Shown piece by piece: positions 35,266-44,503 of a DNA stretch of 64,000 nt. The DNA is from Mesorhizobium sp. C432A. GTDB taxonomy: Bacteria > Pseudomonadota > Alphaproteobacteria > Rhizobiales > Rhizobiaceae. The stretch spans positions 2,831,001 to 2,895,000 of the forward strand of contig NZ_CP100470.1 of assembly GCF_030323145.1 (NCBI RefSeq), given 5' to 3'. The notes below the pieces were generated by a model that had not been told where the DNA came from, ran no database searches, and saw only the letters and a program-made list of their open reading frames with translations. Both the position numbers and the translations under genes were made by a program. The first letter of the stretch is position 1; each line of letters begins with the position of its first letter.

Positions 35266-36744
35266 TCACGTCACGATGAACGAGGACGCCGTCAGAGCCA
35301 GGTGTGGCGATAGAGTGGCAAATTGGATCTGATGTGCGCCGCCCGAGCCGTCGCTGTCAAAGGAAAGCGCGCCGGTCGAGCTGTTATAGACAATGTGATC
35401 GCCGCTGTCGTGCGCGGCCCTGCCGGCGTAGAACGCCGAAGAGGGAAGGGTGCCGGTATGCAGGCCGGCAAACACAGTGTGGTCGAGTTGGATCTTGTCG
35501 TGGCCCACTTTGAAATCGGTGACCTTGTCGATATTGCCGACCTTGAGAGCCGAATCGAAGACAAAGACGTCGTTGCCGCCATGTCCGGTCAGAACGTCTC
35601 TCCCACCACCGCCGTTGATAGTGTTGCTCCCGGAATTGCCATCGATGGTTTGGGCGAATTCGTTTCCCGTGAGCTTGATAGCGGCAGTTCCCAATTTGCT
35701 GGTGGTCGCAAGATGCTCGACCTGCGAGCCGGCCGACAGCGCGTAGCTGACCGATGCCAGCACGCTATCGTTGCCGCTGTGCCGCAGTTCCACCACCTTG
35801 TCGCCGGCGTTGTTGACATAGTAGGTGTCGTTGTAGCCGCGGCCCATCATCGTGTCCGCGCCAGCGGTGCCGCGAAGCACATCCGCGCTACCCGTGCCGT
35901 AGAAAATGTGATCGCCGGTGCTGGTCGGAGGGACACTTGTGGGCGGAGGCACTGTGCTGGTAGGCGGCGGCGTCGGTTCGCTGGCCGAAGGACCGCTTGC
36001 GGTGCTCTGGTTGTGTTGAAGGAACAGAGCCTGCAGCGTCGGCGAGCTCTCAAGCGCCGTGTCGCCCTGTTGAGAACCCCAAGCATAGGCATAGTCGAAG
36101 GCCGGCGAAGGCGCTACCTTGGCCCAGTGGTCCAACATGGTCTTTTCCTGAGCAACGCTGGGCAGGACATAGCGACCGCCCGTGTCGGTCGTCCAGTCGC
36201 CGCCGCCGAAGGTCTGATACACGGGAACGACCTGACTGAGCGGGATGCCCGAGGCGACGGCCGCCGCCACAGTCCTGTCGATCATGTTGTAATCAATCGT
36301 GCTTGTTCCGGTCCGTACCGGGTAGGGATCCAAGCCGTAATAGTCGATATGCGTGTTGGCAGGATTGAATGTGTTTGAAAAGTCGGGGTTAGCGGAAGAC
36401 CCCATGTTCATCATGGTTATGAAGGTCTTGGCGCCGGGCAGGTGGCTGTGGATCCAGTCTGACTCCGCCTTCAGATCAGCGGCGGTGGCATAAGTTCCCC
36501 ATTTGCCGGTCGGGTCCGGCTCATCGACCAGGAAGAAGCCAAACACTTTCGGATTGCCGATGAAGGGCGTGACCTTCTGGATAAAGGAGGAGGTTGCACC
36601 ATCGGCTTCATTGAGCCACACCAGGCCTTTCTGGCCGGCCGGCAAGGCGTTGAGCTGGTCCAAGGAAGATACATCAACAAGATTGAATCCGGCTTTCGCG
36701 ACCTCGGAGGCCGACCCGCCCGAGGCGTAATGGAGTGTTGTCAT
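35266..36744 (-). CDS. RTX calcium-binding exoprotein with glycoside hydrolase-like N-terminus
   Basis: 492 aa from ATG 36744, seven bases after AAGGG (ATG 36750 is possible). Residues about 1-240 resemble a TIM-barrel glycosidase: FGFFLVDEPDPTGKWGTYAT with an acid pair, FITMMNMGSS, DYYGLDPYPV, VVPVYQTFGGGDW. A Pro/Thr/Ser linker (about 245-275) leads to RTX repeats (GTGSADVLRGTAGADTMMG, GGGGRDVLTGHGGNDVF) and a C-terminal type I secretion-type tail ending SSFIVT. No Sec signal. It is probably a secreted polysaccharide-active enzyme exported by the PrtDE-type system at 60938-64000, like rhizobial PlyA/ExsH. Confidence 0.82.
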   Translation of the reverse strand: MTTLHYASGGSASEVAKAGFNLVDVSSLDQLNALPAGQKGLVWLNEADGATSSFIQKVTPFIGNPKVFGFFLVDEPDPTGKWGTYATAADLKAESDWIHSHLPGAKTFITMMNMGSSANPDFSNTFNPANTHIDYYGLDPYPVRTGTSTIDYNMIDRTVAAAVASGIPLSQVVPVYQTFGGGDWTTDTGGRYVLPSVAQEKTMLDHWAKVAPSPAFDYAYAWGSQQGDTALESSPTLQALFLQHNQSTASGPSASEPTPPPTSTVPPPTSVPPTSTGDHIFYGTGSADVLRGTAGADTMMGRGYNDTYYVNNAGDKVVELRHSGNDSVLASVSYALSAGSQVEHLATTSKLGTAAIKLTGNEFAQTIDGNSGSNTINGGGGRDVLTGHGGNDVFVFDSALKVGNIDKVTDFKVGHDKIQLDHTVFAGLHTGTLPSSAFYAGRAAHDSGDHIVYNSSTGALSFDSDGSGGAHQIQFATLSPHLALTASSFIVT

Positions 36745-37750
36745 TGACATACCCTTCGTCCGATTCGGTAGGCGCCCCACACCTGCCTAGGGAAAGGATC
36801 CATTAGCGACAAATCAAATACCGGCGCCCCTTGATAGAATCTTTGATCAGCGTCCGAAAAACACAACAGCCTCGATGCTACGCTTGCCTCAGAGGTATGT
36901 AGATGATCCAAGTATGGGGTGCTCAAGCCTGCAACGAAAGCATTGCAGCGACGTCTGCCGGAGCGCCTTGTGCGTTTGCAGTGGCGGTAATCGGCCAATG
37001 CGCGCTTCGGTTGAGCCACCGCCCAAATGCGCGCTCCCGCAGGATTTCTTCGAGCTCAGACCGCAAAGGAATCGCGCCCTGGCGAAGCCTCCCATTGCAG
37101 CCGCTCGATGCTCCTCGTGAGCAAAGCCTCGGCGCCAAATGAGCAACAAGGCAGTACTCCACAAGGTCATGCGAGGCGCGGGCCGCTGGCAATTGCGGAG
37201 AGGCACTGAACTGGATCCCGCCGGGTTCAACGGAAAGGCGGGCGTGCCGGTCCGAATGACGGCGAGTATGGCAACGCGGTCGCCCATCCGCGGGAAGAGG
37301 CGGCTGGTGGTCCGACCATATCCAGAGACCGGGTGAAAGCCTGTTTCCAGACGAAGCGATCGGGAGAACTGGCGGTGCGAGTCATCACACCGCCTGGTCG
37401 CGATGTTGATCCGGCGAGAGAAGGCGGGCGGAAGTTGCTTTGAACGCGGCGCGCGGACCTTTCGAACACAGCCCTTTTCTATATCCCGCCCGCCGTGTCG
37501 TACGCGAAGATGTCGTCCTTGCACCGTCAGACCGGATGAATCCAACTCACTGACCGAGGCGACAGCGGTTGTGGCTGCATTGCCGCATCGTTGATCAGCT
37601 TGCTTCATGCAAACAGACGAGGACAGCACGAAAGCGTGCTCCTAGCGTGGGACTGGCTGTTGTGTGTTCAGGGGCGATGAAACCGGCCATGGAAACCGCG
37701 GATAGGATCAGCTGTTTTACGCGATTGGTATCGCATCCAGGAGCGACAGG
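36745..37750. other. About 1 kb without a recognisable gene
   Basis: Divergent space between the RTX gene and the polysaccharide operon. A 246-codon minus-strand frame (36889-37629) is Arg/Ser/Cys-rich, overlaps plus-strand frames, lacks a ribosome binding site and family motif, and is probably not coding. A small inverted repeat, AGCACG-AAAG-CGTGCT (37625-37640), lies about 110 bases before the glycosyltransferase gene and could be an operator. Confidence 0.4.
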
Positions 37751-38977
37751 ATGAGTCCGCATCTGGTTTGCGTTGGCGGCGAGGATCATAGACTAAGAAT
37801 CCCGTTTCTTTTGGCGCTTCGCGAAAGGGGTTTTCAAGTCACTGCCGTTTCGAGTGATCTCGGAGCCGCCTTCTCACCCCATGGCATTGCCCATCGCCGA
37901 TTTGGGTTCGACCGCTTTGGCAGCGGCGGTGCAGAATGGGGTGCTGTCAGCGCGATCCGTGAACTGATGTCCGAACTGCGTCCGGACATCATTCAAAGTT
38001 TCGACACCAAGCCCAATATCCTAACTCCACTGGCGGTGCGCGGGCACGTTCCCGTCGTTCGCACCATCAACGGGCTTGGTTGGACATTCTCGTCGCGGGA
38101 GCCGCGGGCCCTGGCATTGCGTCCTTTCTTTTGCGGCCTTCAGGGGGTGGCGTCTCGTTGGACAGCCATGACCGTCTTCCAGAATAGTGATGATCAGGCC
38201 TTCTTCGAGCGCTACCGGCTGGTGGCTCGCGGCAAAGGGCGACTGATCCGGAGTTCTGGCATCGACCCCGATGCATTCTCGATGGCAAGGTATCGTGGTC
38301 CTTCGGCTGCCACGATGCGCGAGGAACTTGGCCTACAATCGGCCCAGGTCATAATATTTGTCGGTCGGCTCACGCGGCAGAAGGGGATTCCAACCCTCAT
38401 CGAGGCGGTTCCTCGCGTTATCCGCGAGAGGCCCAACGCGCGTTTCGTACTTGTCGGCCCGCAAGACTCCGAAGGTCCGTTTGCCGTCAGCAGAGCCGAT
38501 ATCGAGCGCCATGTTCCCCACGTTGTCGCATTGGGGCCAAGGCGCGACATTCCAGCCCTCCTGGGGATGGCGGATCTGTTTGCGTTTCCGACGCAATATC
38601 GCGAGGGAATTCCGCGTGTCCTGCTGGAGGCGGGATTGTCCGGATTACCGATCGTCGCCTCCAACATGCCGGGCTGCAACGATGTGGTTGAGGATGGCTG
38701 GAACGGCTATCTCGTGGCGCCGCGCGATGCGGATGGCTTGGCCTCGCGGATAGTCGATATTCTTTCCGACCCCGCCCGTGGCAAGACCATGGGGAGCCGT
38801 TCCGTCGGATTCGTGCGGGAGCGGTTCTCGTTGTCGTGGGTCATCGACCAGTATTGCGACCTGTACAAGACAATCCTGGGTGGCAGATATCGCAGCAGGC
38901 TTGTTCAAGCTGCGCAGGCGAATCCGAGGGAAGAGGCGGTGCCGAGCCCCCATCGACTGGGCGAGGCGCGGCAATGA
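37751..38977 (+). CDS. Glycosyltransferase family 4
   Basis: 408 aa GT-B enzyme. The N-terminal part has LVCVGGEDHRLRIPFLLALR; the donor-binding half has IIFVGRLTRQKGIPTLIEAV, FVLVGPQDSEGP and the family EX7E-like block EGIPRVLLEAGLSGLPIVAS. It would add a sugar from a nucleotide donor to a lipid-linked repeat unit on the cytoplasmic face. It is the first gene of the polysaccharide operon and, within the window, the only ordinary glycosyltransferase. The stop overlaps the next start (ATGA at 38974). Confidence 0.9.
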   Translation: MSPHLVCVGGEDHRLRIPFLLALRERGFQVTAVSSDLGAAFSPHGIAHRRFGFDRFGSGGAEWGAVSAIRELMSELRPDIIQSFDTKPNILTPLAVRGHVPVVRTINGLGWTFSSREPRALALRPFFCGLQGVASRWTAMTVFQNSDDQAFFERYRLVARGKGRLIRSSGIDPDAFSMARYRGPSAATMREELGLQSAQVIIFVGRLTRQKGIPTLIEAVPRVIRERPNARFVLVGPQDSEGPFAVSRADIERHVPHVVALGPRRDIPALLGMADLFAFPTQYREGIPRVLLEAGLSGLPIVASNMPGCNDVVEDGWNGYLVAPRDADGLASRIVDILSDPARGKTMGSRSVGFVRERFSLSWVIDQYCDLYKTILGGRYRSRLVQAAQANPREEAVPSPHRLGEARQ

Positions 38978-40233
38978 TGCGTGATGCGCTTCTGGCCTTC
39001 GGCGTCGCGATGTCCTACGCGGCGCAACTCAGCATCCCAGGGCTGCCCTTCGGCTACAGCGAACTGTGCCTCACGCTCTGGATAATGCTGTCGATGACGC
39101 GAATCCTTGCTGGCGGCCAACTGGAGGTTACGCCGGCACTGGCTAAGCTTGGGCTTTTCTGGCTGATCCTGGCGCTTGCCATGGGCGTGGGTTACATCAT
39201 CGGTTTTCTGACAACCACGTTGTTCCTGGATCCGTTGTTGCACGACACGCTGGCCTATGTGCTGTTGGCGTGCGTCACCTGTCTGGCCGCTGCGGAGCCC
39301 AACGCGTCTTTCCGTTTGCGTCGTATCGCCTGGTGGATGGTTGCTGTCGCGAATGCGGGCTTCATCATTCAGGTAGGGCTTGGTTTCGGCTGGCTCCATC
39401 AGGCTGGGGTCGAACCCTGGTACTGGGACCGCTTCTGCGGGTGGTCCGACAATCCGAACCAGCTTGCGCTCTACTGCGCCCTACTCGGTCCACTGGCCTT
39501 GCATCTTGCCACAACCACCAGCAATAAATGGGGAAGATGCCTTGCCCTATGCAGCCTCATATTCACCGTTTACGTCGGAAGGCTGACAAAAAGCGATACC
39601 TACCTTTATACCACGGTCCTGGCTTGTCTGATCCTTCTCGGGCTGCGGGTCCGGGCCTGGCTGGCGAGCGACGGCAATAAGGCGAGCCTTTCAAGGCAGC
39701 TTGCCGTCCTGATGGCCGTTGGCTTCCTGCCGCTGGCCCTGTCTATAGCGCCCTATGCCCTCAGCGAGGCTTCCAGCGCCGAAGACTTCGCCAAGAGCCT
39801 GACCAAAGACAAGGGCGGGGAAGCGACTGCCCAAACCGCGGCGCTTCGCCTCTACCTCTGGAATGCAGCCTTGGAGAAGGGGGCACGATCGGGATCGCTT
39901 GGACTGGGTCCGGGCCCGCATCTAGATAGTCCGCCCGTGGTCAATCAACAGTTTTTGCCGCGGCCCTTCGAGGCGCACAGCACCATCCTGGATCTCTACA
40001 CTCAGGGCGGCCTGATTTCGGTTCTAGCCCTGATGTGGATCTTCGGCTCGGCTGCGTTGTCCGCCTGGCGGGCGAAGCTGGACGCTCTCGTGGCGCTCGT
40101 GGCATCGATCGCCGTTTTCAGTGCTCCGCATTTGGTCATCCGCCATCCGATCGTGTGGTTCTGTCTGACCCTCTGCCTTGCCGCCGGGACGCCGGAAGCG
40201 ATCCCCGCGATTGTTCGCCAGAGGAGATGCTAG
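38974..40233 (+). CDS. O-antigen ligase / Wzy-like polymerase family membrane protein
   Basis: 419 aa with about ten to twelve membrane helices. A large periplasmic loop of the Wzy_C/WaaL type contains SLGLGPGPHLDSPP and RPFEAHSTILDLYTQGG; the H-(S/N)-x-x-L/W-like motif in EAHSTILDL is the family hallmark. It should polymerise repeat units or ligate chains at the periplasmic face. It begins at ATG 38974, overlapping the glycosyltransferase by four bases. Confidence 0.85.
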   Translation: MMRDALLAFGVAMSYAAQLSIPGLPFGYSELCLTLWIMLSMTRILAGGQLEVTPALAKLGLFWLILALAMGVGYIIGFLTTTLFLDPLLHDTLAYVLLACVTCLAAAEPNASFRLRRIAWWMVAVANAGFIIQVGLGFGWLHQAGVEPWYWDRFCGWSDNPNQLALYCALLGPLALHLATTTSNKWGRCLALCSLIFTVYVGRLTKSDTYLYTTVLACLILLGLRVRAWLASDGNKASLSRQLAVLMAVGFLPLALSIAPYALSEASSAEDFAKSLTKDKGGEATAQTAALRLYLWNAALEKGARSGSLGLGPGPHLDSPPVVNQQFLPRPFEAHSTILDLYTQGGLISVLALMWIFGSAALSAWRAKLDALVALVASIAVFSAPHLVIRHPIVWFCLTLCLAAGTPEAIPAIVRQRRC

Positions 40234-40234
40234 A

Positions 40235-42232
40235 ATGTGTGGGATCGCCGGAATTTTGTTGGCGCCCGATGCAGCCAACGCAAGTGCGCTCAGGGCCATC
40301 GGACCGATGGCGACGACGCTTCGTCATCGCGGACCTGACGGTGAGGCCTTCTGGGTGAGCCGTGAAGGGGGGGTAGCCTTCGGCCACCGGCGACTGGCCA
40401 TCGTCGACCTGTCCGAAGCGGGTCGCCAGCCAATGCTCTCCGCGAGCGGTCGGTATGTCATCACCTTCAATGGCGAGATATACAATTTTCGCGATCTGCG
40501 CCGTGAACTGGAAGGGGCGGGCCATCATTTCCGCGGCGCCAGCGACACGGAGGTCATGCTGTGCGCGATTGAAAGCTGGGGCCTTGATGCAGCCCTCGCG
40601 CGCTTCGCTGGCATGTTTGCTTTTGGGCTGTGGGACCTGAAGAACCGAACGCTTCAGCTTGCCCGCGACCGAATGGGGAAGAAGCCACTTTATGTCGCCC
40701 TGACACGTGATGCGCTCGTCTTCGCCTCGGAGTTGAAGGCGATCACTCGCTTCCCAGGCTTCACCCCGGAACTCGATGTCGATGCGGCGACGACAATGGT
40801 TTCCAAAGGCTGGGTGCCGGATGACCGTTGCATTTGGCAAGGCGTGTTCAAGCTGCCACCTGGATCAGTCCTGTCGGTCACTGCGGCGCAATTCGCCAAC
40901 GCCCGAGGCACCGGTTCGCTTGCGCATCGCATTCACCCTTGGTGGTCGCTGGCCGATGTCGCCTGCAAGGGACAGCGCGATCCGATAGCTGCCAGCGACG
41001 AGGACCTCGCAACCGAGCTCGACAGCCTGCTCCGCCTGGCCGTCAAGGAACGAATGATTGCAGATGTGCCGCTGGGCGCCTTTCTGTCGGGCGGGATCGA
41101 CAGCTCGACTGTCGTCGCCCTGATGCAGGCACAGTCCCGAAACCCCGTTCGGACGTTCACCATAGCGTTCGGGGAAGGTGGGTTTGATGAAGCTCCCCAT
41201 GCGGCCGCGGTTGCTCGGCATCTGGGCACCGATCATACGGAACTTCATCTCTCGCCGGCTGCCGCGCTTGAGGTCATTCCGGAGCTGCCCCGGATTTGGG
41301 ACGAGCCGTTTGCCGATGAATCGCAGATACCGACGCTGCTGGTGTCGCGCCTCGCGCGGCAACACGTAACCGTGGCGCTTTCAGGCGATGGCGGCGACGA
41401 GTGCTTCGCAGGCTATTCTCGACACTTCCTGGCAACCCGCCTCACAAAGCAGCATGAGCTGCCATTGTCATTTCGCCGGCTGTTGGCATCGGGGGCTGGG
41501 TTGCTGGCCCAAGCCTCTCAGAAAGATATCTTCGGCAATCTGCCGCTTTCGGCGAATATGCGGCATGGCTTGCGCGGTGACCGCCTGGCTCGCCTTGCCC
41601 GCCTGCTCGCGGCGCGAGATGAGGACGAACTCTTTCTGCAACTGACAAAATCTTCAGCCAACGACCTTGTTCATCGCAAGCCGTCGACAGCACCTACCGA
41701 CACCACAAAGCTCGACGGCCTGCTCTCGCGTCTCCTATTCGCCGACATGACAGGCTATCTACCGGGCGACATTTTGGTGAAGCTCGATCGAGCCACCATG
41801 GCCAACAGCCTTGAGGGGCGATGCCCGATCCTGGACCATCGCGTCGTTGAATTTGCCTGGCGGTTGCCAGCCCGTGCCAAAGTCCGAAACGGGAAGGGCA
41901 AATGGTTGCTTCGACGACTGCTTGATCGTTATGTACCACGCCGACTGGTCGACCGGCCCAAGCAAGGTTTCGACGTTCCGGTCGGGACTTGGTTGAAAGG
42001 GCCCTTGCGCGGCTGGGCAACCGATATCATTGCCACGATCGGCCGCTCCGGGGACGGGGTCATCGACCGTGAGAAGGTTGACGCATGCTGGCGCAATCAT
42101 CTGCATGGAAGCCAAGATAATTTCCGCGACCTGTGGCCGGTGCTCATGTTTCAGGCGTGGCGCAACGAAGCCATGCGGCCATCGACGGTCGCCACGCACC
42201 CTTCTTACCATATCGAACTGACAGGGGATTGA
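40235..42232 (+). CDS. Asparagine synthase (glutamine-hydrolysing) homologue in polysaccharide operon
   Basis: 665 aa starting MCGIAGILLAPD, so Cys2 is the glutaminase nucleophile; an upstream in-frame start is excluded because it would bury this Cys. The glutaminase part has HRRLAIVDLSEAGRQPM and TFNGEIYNFRDLRREL. The synthase part has LGAFLSGGIDSSTVVALMQA and ALSGDGGDECFAGYSRH. AsnB homologues in polysaccharide loci probably amidate uronic acid residues or precursors; with the UDP-glucuronate epimerase at 48143, galacturonamide is one candidate (inference). Only one base separates it from the preceding stop. Confidence 0.88.
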   Translation: MCGIAGILLAPDAANASALRAIGPMATTLRHRGPDGEAFWVSREGGVAFGHRRLAIVDLSEAGRQPMLSASGRYVITFNGEIYNFRDLRRELEGAGHHFRGASDTEVMLCAIESWGLDAALARFAGMFAFGLWDLKNRTLQLARDRMGKKPLYVALTRDALVFASELKAITRFPGFTPELDVDAATTMVSKGWVPDDRCIWQGVFKLPPGSVLSVTAAQFANARGTGSLAHRIHPWWSLADVACKGQRDPIAASDEDLATELDSLLRLAVKERMIADVPLGAFLSGGIDSSTVVALMQAQSRNPVRTFTIAFGEGGFDEAPHAAAVARHLGTDHTELHLSPAAALEVIPELPRIWDEPFADESQIPTLLVSRLARQHVTVALSGDGGDECFAGYSRHFLATRLTKQHELPLSFRRLLASGAGLLAQASQKDIFGNLPLSANMRHGLRGDRLARLARLLAARDEDELFLQLTKSSANDLVHRKPSTAPTDTTKLDGLLSRLLFADMTGYLPGDILVKLDRATMANSLEGRCPILDHRVVEFAWRLPARAKVRNGKGKWLLRRLLDRYVPRRLVDRPKQGFDVPVGTWLKGPLRGWATDIIATIGRSGDGVIDREKVDACWRNHLHGSQDNFRDLWPVLMFQAWRNEAMRPSTVATHPSYHIELTGD

Positions 42233-42233
42233 G

Positions 42234-44318
42234 ATGGAAGGTTCCATAGCCAACCGCGCCCGGCGTCCGCGCGCCAAGCAGATGGAAGTTGGGACACTTG
42301 AAACCAATCTGCGCTTGATGCGGCCGCCACGCGAGCCAACGCAATCGTCACCCTTCCACCAGCTCGTCATCATCCTGACGACGCGAAAATGGTTCTTGCT
42401 TGCCGTGGCCCTTCTGGGCGGCATCCTGGCCGGACTGGCGGGCTTCACCCGCCCGGTGCTGTTCGAGGCAACGACCCAGGTCATTATCGATGCCCCGAGC
42501 AGCAGTGCTTCGGGCGGCGTGGCATCCGCCCAGGACTCGCTGGAATCGAACATCGATGATCATCTGACGATGCTCTCCTCGCAAGGCCACCTGCGTCGGG
42601 TCCTGGCAGCACTGCGCAAAGCCCAACCAGTCGACGGTAACGGAAAGACCGTCGTCAATGCCGTCCCGCCCGCGGCTGGCTCGTTCCTCATCGATCTCCT
42701 GAACAGGGCCTGGAGACAGGATAACAAGGTGGCGGAAAATCCGGACGCAGCGGACGCGCCCGAGCTGAAGGCGCTACGCAACGGAATGAGGGTCGGACAA
42801 GAGCTGCGATCGCGCGTCATCACCATCGGCTTCACCGATCCAAGTCCGGCGCGTGCGGCACTTGTCGCGAACACGTTTGCCCAGGTCTACATTCAAGATC
42901 TGGTACAAAAAAGCCGGGCATCGGATCAGGTTCATCTGGATTCGATAGTCGCCAGCCTTCCGCAAGTACAAAGGGATCTTGTCGAAGCGACAGATCGGCT
43001 GGAGACATACCGGCTCACGCATGGCGCCGTCGATCAGACTGCGGCCAACAACGCAGCCAGTGAGACAGCGGAACTCGGCCGGCAGATATTCCTATCGAAA
43101 GCCAGTCTTTCCGCGTCGGAAGCGCGCCTTCGCCGTATTGAGGACCTGCGCAAGGCGGGCGCCCCGGTCACGGCCATCGCTGAAGAAATCGGGTCGCCCG
43201 TGTTGACGGACCTGGTGGCACGCCAGTCGGGTGCCGCCGCCGACGGCGATCTGCGCAACGCGATCGCCCGCGAAATGGAGCAAAGCGTTGCCCGAATCGC
43301 TGCCGAGGCAAATGTCTACCGGTCTCAGGCTACGGCTCTTGAAAGTCGCAAGGCGATGCTCGACGCGGCCGTGGCCGACACGGCGAGCCAACTTTCGGGG
43401 CTGCGTTCCCTTGAACCTAGGGTAGCCATCGTGACGCAGCATTACAACGAACTCCTGAGCCGGCAGCAGGACTTGACACGTCGCATCGCCGCTCCTTCGC
43501 CAGGCGTAGCGGTCCTTTCGACCGCCTGGCCGCCGTCGGCCCCCACGACATTGTCGCCAATTTTCCTGATTCCTCCCGGCATGGTCGTCTTTGGTCTCAT
43601 GGGGGCGGTCATTGTCCTGGTCCGCAACGGTTTCAACCAAACCTTGCGCAGTGAAGCCGAAGCCGAGGCCGAGCTTGGGGTCCCGTGCGTAGGACTGCTT
43701 CCCAGGGTTGCGGGACTTAACGCCAGAAAGCTGCGGCATCTGGTTCTGAGCCAGCAGAACTTGCCGTTCAGCCGCGCCGTGACTTCGCTGCTCGTCACTG
43801 CGGCGCCAACTCAGGGAAAGGGACAGCCGCCGCATATCATTCTCGTGACATCCAGCATCCAGGACGATGCCAAGACCGAGTTGGCATGGAGCCTGGCGCT
43901 GGCGGCAACGCGGCTGGGAGGAAGAGTGCTTTTCCTCGATCTCGATCGCAAGGATGTACGGCTCACGAACGGGTTTCGTGGTGAATTCAGCACCGACAAG
44001 GCCCGGAACTCCTTCGGCGACTATGTGAATGAACGTTGCGTGCTGAAGGATGCAATTACGAGGATGCCGGAAATCGGTATCGACCTCATGGCCGCTCCAG
44101 CACCTTCCGATGATCTCCTGACGCTTCTGTCCACCGTCGACAAATGCCAGTTCACCGAGGAGCTGCGTTCGGCCTACGACGTGGTCATCATGAACGGTCC
44201 CCTGGGCCTCGGGGGCCTGAAACCAGGCTGCTTAAGCGCTGGGCCGATTCGGTGCTTTTTGCCGTTCGCTGGGCAAGGACGAGGCGCAGCATTGCCCGTG
44301 GTGCTCTGGATGCAATAG
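42234..44318 (+). CDS. Wzz/ExoP-type chain-length and tyrosine-kinase-like protein, C-terminus frameshifted
   Basis: 694 aa as read. It has a membrane helix near residues 54-73, a large periplasmic coiled-coil region, a second helix near 440-460, then a BY-kinase-like domain (ILVTSSIQDDAKTELAWSLA, VLFLDLDRKDVRL, YDVVIMNGPLGLG). Walker A reads QDDAKT instead of GEGKST: the lysine is kept but a glycine is lost. After the G5 run at 44211-44215 the family continuation (PETRLLKRWADSVLFAVRWA, ending LLLERV) lies in another frame to 44434, so one G seems missing. No tyrosine cluster is seen in either tail. It would regulate chain length and export of the polysaccharide. Confidence 0.83.
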   Translation: MEGSIANRARRPRAKQMEVGTLETNLRLMRPPREPTQSSPFHQLVIILTTRKWFLLAVALLGGILAGLAGFTRPVLFEATTQVIIDAPSSSASGGVASAQDSLESNIDDHLTMLSSQGHLRRVLAALRKAQPVDGNGKTVVNAVPPAAGSFLIDLLNRAWRQDNKVAENPDAADAPELKALRNGMRVGQELRSRVITIGFTDPSPARAALVANTFAQVYIQDLVQKSRASDQVHLDSIVASLPQVQRDLVEATDRLETYRLTHGAVDQTAANNAASETAELGRQIFLSKASLSASEARLRRIEDLRKAGAPVTAIAEEIGSPVLTDLVARQSGAAADGDLRNAIAREMEQSVARIAAEANVYRSQATALESRKAMLDAAVADTASQLSGLRSLEPRVAIVTQHYNELLSRQQDLTRRIAAPSPGVAVLSTAWPPSAPTTLSPIFLIPPGMVVFGLMGAVIVLVRNGFNQTLRSEAEAEAELGVPCVGLLPRVAGLNARKLRHLVLSQQNLPFSRAVTSLLVTAAPTQGKGQPPHIILVTSSIQDDAKTELAWSLALAATRLGGRVLFLDLDRKDVRLTNGFRGEFSTDKARNSFGDYVNERCVLKDAITRMPEIGIDLMAAPAPSDDLLTLLSTVDKCQFTEELRSAYDVVIMNGPLGLGGLKPGCLSAGPIRCFLPFAGQGRGAALPVVLWMQ

Positions 44319-44503
44319 GAGCCGGCGGATCCGCCACCGTTCCAGTAGGGAGTGTGCTCACCCGGGTGAACCTGAAGAGGCTAGCCGGCTCCAGGCTCGG
44401 AGACAACGCCGATCTTCTGTTGGAGAGGGTTTGAAGATGCGTGTGCGATCTTCAACAGAAGCTCCAGGGAGCGATCGAGCCCCTAAATCGAGCCAGCTAC
44501 ACG

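Noticed and set aside
36889..37629. 246-codon minus-strand open frame in the 1-kb gap
   Set aside because: Arg/Ser/Cys-rich, no ribosome binding site, overlapping plus-strand frames of equal quality, and no recognisable domain.
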